From Verrucomicrobiia bacterium (GTDB lineage Bacteria; Verrucomicrobiota; Verrucomicrobiia; Verrucomicrobiales; DEV007), in assembly GCA_020439945.1 (NCBI GenBank), contig JAGRPB010000016.1:1-46596 (forward strand): a stretch of DNA of 46,596 bases. Reading direction: 5' to 3'. The notes under the pieces were generated by a model that saw only the letters and a list, made by a program, of their open reading frames with translations, had not been told where the DNA came from and ran no database searches. A program made the translations under genes and the position numbers. Position 1 is the stretch's first letter, and each line of letters opens with the position of its first letter. This document shows, in pieces, positions 42,616 through 46,596 of this stretch.

Positions 42616-43248
42616 ATGAAAGCCATCGCCGATTGCCGACTCTATGGCATTCTCGATCTGGGCTACGTCGAGCGCGCGGCGATCTCGCGAATGGCCGCGG
42701 ACATGATCGATGGCGGGATCGACCTCATTCAACTCCGCGCCAAGAAATCCCCGGCCGATGAAATCCTCGCGATGGGGCGCGAATTGCTTCCCCTGACTCG
42801 CGAAGCCGGGGTGCCGTTCATCATTAACGACCATCCCGAGATCGCGGCGGAACTCGGCGCCGACGGCATTCACGTCGGGCAGGACGATCTGTCGATGACC
42901 GAGGTTCGCGCCATCGTCGGCGAATCCATGCTGGTGGGTCGATCCACTCACAGCATTGAACAGGCGCGCGGCGGGGCTGCCGAAGGCGCCGACTACCTCG
43001 GTTTCGGCCCGCTTTTCGCCACCCCGACCAAGCCGGACTACGTGCCGATCGGGATTGCCGAAATCGCGCAGGTCCACGCGGAGAACCCCGCGCTTCCCAT
43101 CTTCTGCATCGGCGGAATCAAGCGGGAGAATCTGTCAAAAGTCATCGCGGCGGGCGCGAAGCGCGTCGTGATCGTCTCGGGTATCCTGCAGGCCCTGGAT
43201 GTAGCCGCCTACGTTCGCGACGTGAAGGTGATGCTGCCAGCGGCTTAG
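42616..43248 (+). CDS. thiE: Thiamine phosphate synthase
   Basis: 210 residues forming a TIM barrel with the family motifs IQLRAKKS, FIINDHPEIAAELGADG, IHVGQDDLS, VGRSTHS, YLGFGPLFATPTK and IFCIGGIKREN. It joins the pyrimidine and thiazole halves to give thiamine phosphate. Placement behind accBC with a 29-nt gap suggests cotranscription. No thiamine riboswitch is visible upstream. Its stop overlaps by 4 nt the stop of the convergent dehydratase-like gene. Confidence 0.95.
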   Translation: MKAIADCRLYGILDLGYVERAAISRMAADMIDGGIDLIQLRAKKSPADEILAMGRELLPLTREAGVPFIINDHPEIAAELGADGIHVGQDDLSMTEVRAIVGESMLVGRSTHSIEQARGGAAEGADYLGFGPLFATPTKPDYVPIGIAEIAQVHAENPALPIFCIGGIKRENLSKVIAAGAKRVVIVSGILQALDVAAYVRDVKVMLPAA

Positions 43249-43706
43249 TCCACACCCTCCGCCGGAGTGCCGCTGAGGACGATCGCCGTGGTCAGGAGCG
43301 CGGCATTGGCGCTTCCTTCGGAGGAGATGGTACCCTCGGCCTGAATCAGGTGTCCCATCCGGCCGACGACCCGCGCATTGATCACGAGCGTCTCACCCGG
43401 TGATGCCGATCCGAGAATTTTTGCCTGCCGGACTGCGGTCAGCTTGAGATCGTTCAGCGGAGCGTGCTCGGGATCGGTCTGGGCGACGATGCCGGCGAGC
43501 TGGGCCACCGCCTCGATCAGGATGACGCCGGGCATGAGCGGGTGCTCCGGGAAATGGCCGGCCAGGAAACTTTCATCGCCCCGGATGCGGTAGGTGGCGG
43601 ACGCCGATTTGCCGTCATCGAGAGAGGTCAACCGGTCGACGAACCGGAACTCCGGACCGTGGGGGAGGGCGATGAGAGCGTGGCGAAAAGGGTCGTCGTC
43701 AGTCAC
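43245..43706 (-). CDS. FabZ/FabA-like 3-hydroxyacyl-ACP dehydratase-type hot-dog protein
   Basis: 153 residues with the hot-dog fold signature: FRFVDRLTSLDDGK, FLAGHFPEHPLMPGVI and EAVAQLAG. The catalytic histidine of the GHFPxHPxMPG motif is present. Glu replaces Gly after the Pro, a change seen in FabZ relatives. It may serve fatty acid or polyene-type synthesis. It is coupled by a 4-nt overlap to the LolA-like gene upstream, so the pair is an operon; the pairing also occurs in aryl polyene gene clusters, though no other such gene is here. Confidence 0.9.
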   Translation of the reverse strand: MTDDDPFRHALIALPHGPEFRFVDRLTSLDDGKSASATYRIRGDESFLAGHFPEHPLMPGVILIEAVAQLAGIVAQTDPEHAPLNDLKLTAVRQAKILGSASPGETLVINARVVGRMGHLIQAEGTISSEGSANAALLTTAIVLSGTPAEGVD

Positions 43707-44392
43707 GATTTATCCAGGGTGTAGCTGCTGAGATCGGGTTCAAACAGGGAATCGTCGAGATCCAGGTTGAACTCCTGGCGAGTGAAGGTGGTTTTGACAA
43801 CCGAGCGATCGCGAAACGTCATTTCAAAGCCTCGAAGGAAAAAGCGTTCCGCGTCGATGACGAAAACGATCTCAGCGACAGATTCGCGCAGTTTCTCCTG
43901 CAACGGACGCAGGGTGAGCCGCCAGGCGCCGCTTTCGGAATCGAGTTTTTCGATCGAAAATGCCGTCTTCAAATCCGCCAACGAATCGGGTAAGTCGCCG
44001 GCGGCAAAATCAAAGGCCGCGCCGGCCGGGTCACCCGCGGCATCGCCGAGATCGACCTGCCTGGCGCGCTTCCGGGATGGTTGCATCAGGGTCAGCGTGT
44101 CGCCGGATTTGACCGCCACCGCCTTGGGCGAATCTTCGCTGCCCGATTGCCAGCGAAAGCGTTCCCGCTTCCGATCGATCCAGACCTTTCCCTCGCTCCG
44201 CAGGGGATTTCGCAACGTTCGCAACTCGCGCATCTGAACGAATTCGGCGGCGACGGTTCGAATGCCGCGCTGAAATTGCAGCCAGTTCTGGATCGGCGCC
44301 AAGTCGGCGTCGCTCACCTCCGCCCGGATTGGCAGGGTGAAAAAGAAGACCAACGACAAGACGCTGTTGCAGAGAAAAGGGCGAACCTTCAT
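43703..44392 (-). CDS. LolA-like outer-membrane lipoprotein carrier family protein
   Basis: 229 residues from the ATG at 44392, which starts a signal peptide (FLCNSVLSLVFFFTLPIRA). The LolA-like beta-barrel fold is suggested by IRTVAAEFVQMRELRTLRN, SEGKVWIDRKRERFRWQSG, VKSGDTLTLMQPSRKRARQ and FFLRGFEMTFRDRSVVKTTF. It would bind acyl chains in the periplasm. It lies in an operon with the FabZ-like gene and may be a dedicated carrier rather than the housekeeping LolA. Confidence 0.85.
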   Translation of the reverse strand: MKVRPFLCNSVLSLVFFFTLPIRAEVSDADLAPIQNWLQFQRGIRTVAAEFVQMRELRTLRNPLRSEGKVWIDRKRERFRWQSGSEDSPKAVAVKSGDTLTLMQPSRKRARQVDLGDAAGDPAGAAFDFAAGDLPDSLADLKTAFSIEKLDSESGAWRLTLRPLQEKLRESVAEIVFVIDAERFFLRGFEMTFRDRSVVKTTFTRQEFNLDLDDSLFEPDLSSYTLDKS

Positions 44393-44511
44393 TTCAAAAT
44401 TGAATCGCGAAGACGGCCAGCCTACCACAGGCTGCCGCACCGGTCATCGGTCGAGCGGCAGGTTTGACGAATGGAAAGATGCCTCTCATGCTCTCGATTT
44501 CGTGCCGCCCC

Positions 44512-44838
44512 ATGAGCCTTCATCTTCTTTTTCTCTGCTCGCGGAACAAACTCCGCAGCCCCACCGCCGAAGCGATCTTTTCAGGTCGGCCGGGCGTCGA
44601 AGTGGATTCCGCCGGACTGAGCGATGATGCGGAGGTGCCCGTCTCGCTCGATCAGATCGAGTGGGCCGACATCATTCTCGTGATGGAAAAAATTCACCGG
44701 GAGAAACTCAACCGCCGTTTCGGCGAGGCGTTGGCGGGGAAACGGATCCGGGTTCTCGGAATTCCCGACAACTACGGTTACCTGGACCCGGCCCTGATCC
44801 GGTTGTTGGAATCGAAATGTCGCGGCTTTTTTTCCTGA
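44512..44838 (+). CDS. Low-molecular-weight protein-tyrosine-phosphatase-like protein
   Basis: 108 residues from the ATG at 44512. The N-terminal LLFLCSRNKLRSPTAEAIF is a modified CX5R loop of the low-molecular-weight phosphatase/ArsC fold (C-S-R-N-K-L-R-S). It continues with VDSAGLSDDAEVPVS, WADIILVMEKIHREKL and IRVLGIPDNYGYLDPAL. The DP-type acid is the Asp in this last segment. Short proteins of this group are common beside unrelated genes; the substrate is unknown. Confidence 0.88.
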   Translation: MSLHLLFLCSRNKLRSPTAEAIFSGRPGVEVDSAGLSDDAEVPVSLDQIEWADIILVMEKIHREKLNRRFGEALAGKRIRVLGIPDNYGYLDPALIRLLESKCRGFFS

Positions 44839-44845
44839 ATCCGCC

Positions 44846-44860
44846 GGGCTTGCAAAGCCC
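44846..44860. terminator. Short GC-rich hairpin after the phosphatase-like gene
   Basis: GGGCTT-GCA-AAGCCC is a perfect 6-bp stem with a 3-nt loop. No T-run follows, so its role as a terminator is uncertain. Confidence 0.35.
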
Positions 44861-44883
44861 CGAGGCTCGGCCATGATCGGGGT

Positions 44884-44924
44884 GATCATACCCTGTTAAG
44901 TTCCGCACCTGACCCTGTTGACTG
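44884..44924. repeat. Dispersed GATC/ACCCTGT element, copy E
   Basis: GATCATACCCTGTTAAGTT, then CCGCACCTG, then ACCCTGTTGACTG. As in copy D, two direct ACCCTGTT blocks stand 22 nt apart. It ends one base before the ATG of the ABC exporter. Confidence 0.7.
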
Positions 44925-44925
44925 A

Positions 44926-46596
44926 ATGGCCGACGCCTCACTCGAAAACCGCGCTTCCCTTTTGGATGACGAAGCGAAGCCGGCGGAAAAGGCGGCCACG
45001 CCGGCGCAGGCGCTCGGGCTGTATCTCAATCTCTGCCAGGGTCACCGCGTCCGGCTGGCGGTGGCGGTGATCCACCTCGCCATCGGGATACTTGGGCATC
45101 TTGTCTTCGTGGTGGCGGCCGGCTGGCTGGTCGACAGCACCTTGAGCACGCTGGGACTCGACATTTCCATGGGAGGAACGCGGGAGCGGCCGGGCATCGA
45201 TGTGATGGGCGGGTTTCTGTTCCTCACCATGGTGGTCACGCTGTATTGCACCTACGTGGACATGAGCCGGTTCATCGAACTGGGGGAGCGCGCCGCCGCC
45301 AAGCTGCGGAATCGCCTCTTCGGCCATCTCATCGAGCTGCCGATGACGTTTTTTGAATCGACCCGAGTCGGGGATCTCAGCAGTCGCCTGCTGGCCGACA
45401 TTGCGTTGCTGCAGGAAACCTGGACCAACGATCTGCGGACCTATGTGAAAAACGTGTTCATGCTGGTGGGGGCGGTGATTCTGCTGTTCCTGATTTCGCA
45501 CCAGCTGGGCGGTCTGGTGTTGCTCACGGTCCCGCCGATCGTGGGGGTTTCGTTGTGGTCGGGTGCGCGTATCCGGCGGGAATCGGGGTCGGTTCAGGAG
45601 CGCCTTTCACTGACATCCATCATCATCGACGAAGTTCTGATCGCCATTCGGAGTGTGAAGACCTTCGCCAACGAGCGCCATGAGGCCCGGAGATTTCGCG
45701 ATGCGATGGATGATTTCCTGAAACCGGCAGTGAAAGTGGCGCGCCATCGGGCGGGCTACGTGTGCCTGATCTTGCTGGTGCTTTTTTCCTGCATCATCCT
45801 GCTGATGTGGTTCGGCTCGCGACAAATCATCGCCGGGCACCTGACGGCGGGGGATTTCACCGCGTTCATGTCCGCATTGGTGCTCGCGGCGACGGCGGGT
45901 GGATTGCTGGCGGAGTTGCTGGCGCGCTTTCAACGGATGGGCGGCGCCACGAGACGCGTCCTCGAACTGATGGCGGAAACGGAGGAGAACCTCGATGGAG
46001 GAGTGTTCCAACCGCAATCCGGCGATCGTCTTTCCGGAGCGGTCCGTTTCCGTGGGGTGGAATTCCGGTATCCCTCGCGACCGGAGGTGCCGGTCCTCGA
46101 CGGGTTCGATCTCGCAGTCGCTCCCGGCGAGCGTCTGGCGCTGGTCGGTCCGAGCGGCGCGGGCAAGTCGACCGTAACTTCGCTGCTGTTTCGGCTCCAC
46201 GAACCGGAGACCGGTGAATTGTTTTTCGATGACCGCCCGGCCACCGATTTCCCGCTTCGCTGGTTGCGTGGCCAGATGGCCATGGTGCCGCAGGAGGTGA
46301 TCCTCTTTGGCGGTTCGCTGGCGGAAAATATCGCCTACGGTCGACCCGGAGCAACGCGCGAAGAAATCGAAGAAGCGGCCCGCCAGGCCAATGCGTGGGA
46401 ATTCATCGAGCGTTTGCCGGATGGCCTCGACACCCGCGTCGGCGATCGCGGCGTGCAAATTTCGGGCGGGCAACGGCAGCGGATCGCGATCGCGAGGGCG
46501 ATCGCGAAGCGCCCAGACGTCCTGCTGTGCGATGAGCCCACCGGCGCGCTGGACTCGTCCACCGGCGTCGTGGTGCTGGAGGCGATCGAGCGGGTC
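44926..46596 (+). CDS. Half-size ABC exporter, membrane and ATPase domains, 3' end off the window
   Basis: 557 codons from the ATG at 44926 to the window edge; only about 40-60 residues should be missing. Transmembrane helices span about residues 40-320 ([39 protein letters not shown]). The ATPase domain has Walker [11 protein letters not shown] (about residues 407-416), [19 protein letters not shown], the signature [14 protein letters not shown] and Walker [16 protein letters not shown]. The plan is that of MsbA/TAP-like exporters of lipid or peptide. The cargo is not deducible. The gene starts directly after dispersed repeat copy E. Confidence 0.95.
   Translation, partial: MADASLENRASLLDDEAKPAEKAATPAQALGLYLNLCQGHRVRLAVAVIHLAIGILGHLVFVVAAGWLVDSTLSTLGLDISMGGTRERPGIDVMGGFLFLTMVVTLYCTYVDMSRFIELGERAAAKLRNRLFGHLIELPMTFFESTRVGDLSSRLLADIALLQETWTNDLRTYVKNVFMLVGAVILLFLISHQLGGLVLLTVPPIVGVSLWSGARIRRESGSVQERLSLTSIIIDEVLIAIRSVKTFANERHEARRFRDAMDDFLKPAVKVARHRAGYVCLILLVLFSCIILLMWFGSRQIIAGHLTAGDFTAFMSALVLAATAGGLLAELLARFQRMGGATRRVLELMAETEENLDGGVFQPQSGDRLSGAVRFRGVEFRYPSRPEVPVLDGFDLAVAPGERLALVGPSGAGKSTVTSLLFRLHEPETGELFFDDRPATDFPLRWLRGQMAMVPQEVILFGGSLAENIAYGRPGATREEIEEAARQANAWEFIERLPDGLDTRVGDRGVQISGGQRQRIAIARAIAKRPDVLLCDEPTGALDSSTGVVVLEAIERV

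Overview
The window looks like a chromosomal piece of a marine-type member of the Verrucomicrobiota, or less likely the Planctomycetota. Sampled lines have a G+C of roughly 60%. The gene families are typical of that superphylum: a PSCyt1/DUF1549 (PSD1-type) secreted protein with CxxCH motifs, several secreted S1-type sulfatases, DUF4838 proteins, SHD1-like domains, and GMC oxidoreductases paired with a gluconate 2-dehydrogenase subunit 3-like protein. Assignment rests on family recognition; no rRNA or other phylogenetic marker is present. No tRNA, rRNA, CRISPR array or intact mobile element was seen.

Region 1 (1-26481) is a secreted catabolic island. It holds four sulfatases, two DUF4838 (alpha-glucuronidase-like) proteins, two paralogous GH43/GH32-like beta-propeller proteins, a neutral-ceramidase-like hydrolase, a GMC flavoprotein with its subunit-3 partner, two Gfo/Idh/MocA dehydrogenases, a PQQ-type propeller protein, an SHD1/LamG-like protein and the edge-truncated PSCyt1/DUF1549 protein. 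Nearly all have signal peptides. Together they suggest desulfation, hydrolysis and oxidation of a sulfated or uronate-bearing glycan; no SusC/SusD pair and no formylglycine-generating enzyme is in view, so activation and uptake genes must lie elsewhere. The substrate is unknown.

Region 2 (26492-30634) is housekeeping or unknown: an MTRFR/ArfB-like GGQ release-factor protein, a large repeat-bearing protein with a C-terminal SH3-like domain, holA (DNA polymerase III delta) and a half-size TSUP membrane protein.

Region 3 (30749-36011) is a metal-import locus. A DtxR/MntR-type regulator is divergent from an ABC importer (binding lipoprotein, ATPase, two permeases). A perfect 9-bp-arm palindrome lies between them as the likely operator, and the first permease carries a second DtxR-like domain at its C terminus. 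A rho-independent terminator closes the operon.

Region 4 (36193-46596) has an AspT/YidE-type transporter gene split by one in-frame amber codon, a RelE-like protein, a class-V aminotransferase, an SHD1-thioredoxin-like protein, accB-accC-thiE, a convergent LolA-like/FabZ-like pair, a low-molecular-weight phosphatase-like protein and the start of an ABC exporter that runs off the right edge.

The non-coding DNA is rich in small dispersed repeats: a 29-bp perfect inverted repeat made of two hairpins (19354-19438), five copies of a roughly 40-bp GATC-to-ACCCTGT element, four arrays of degenerate AGTGATA-like heptamers that begin at the stop codon of a gene or end just before a start codon, and a structured repeat that sits beside a truncated gene remnant (21627-21950).
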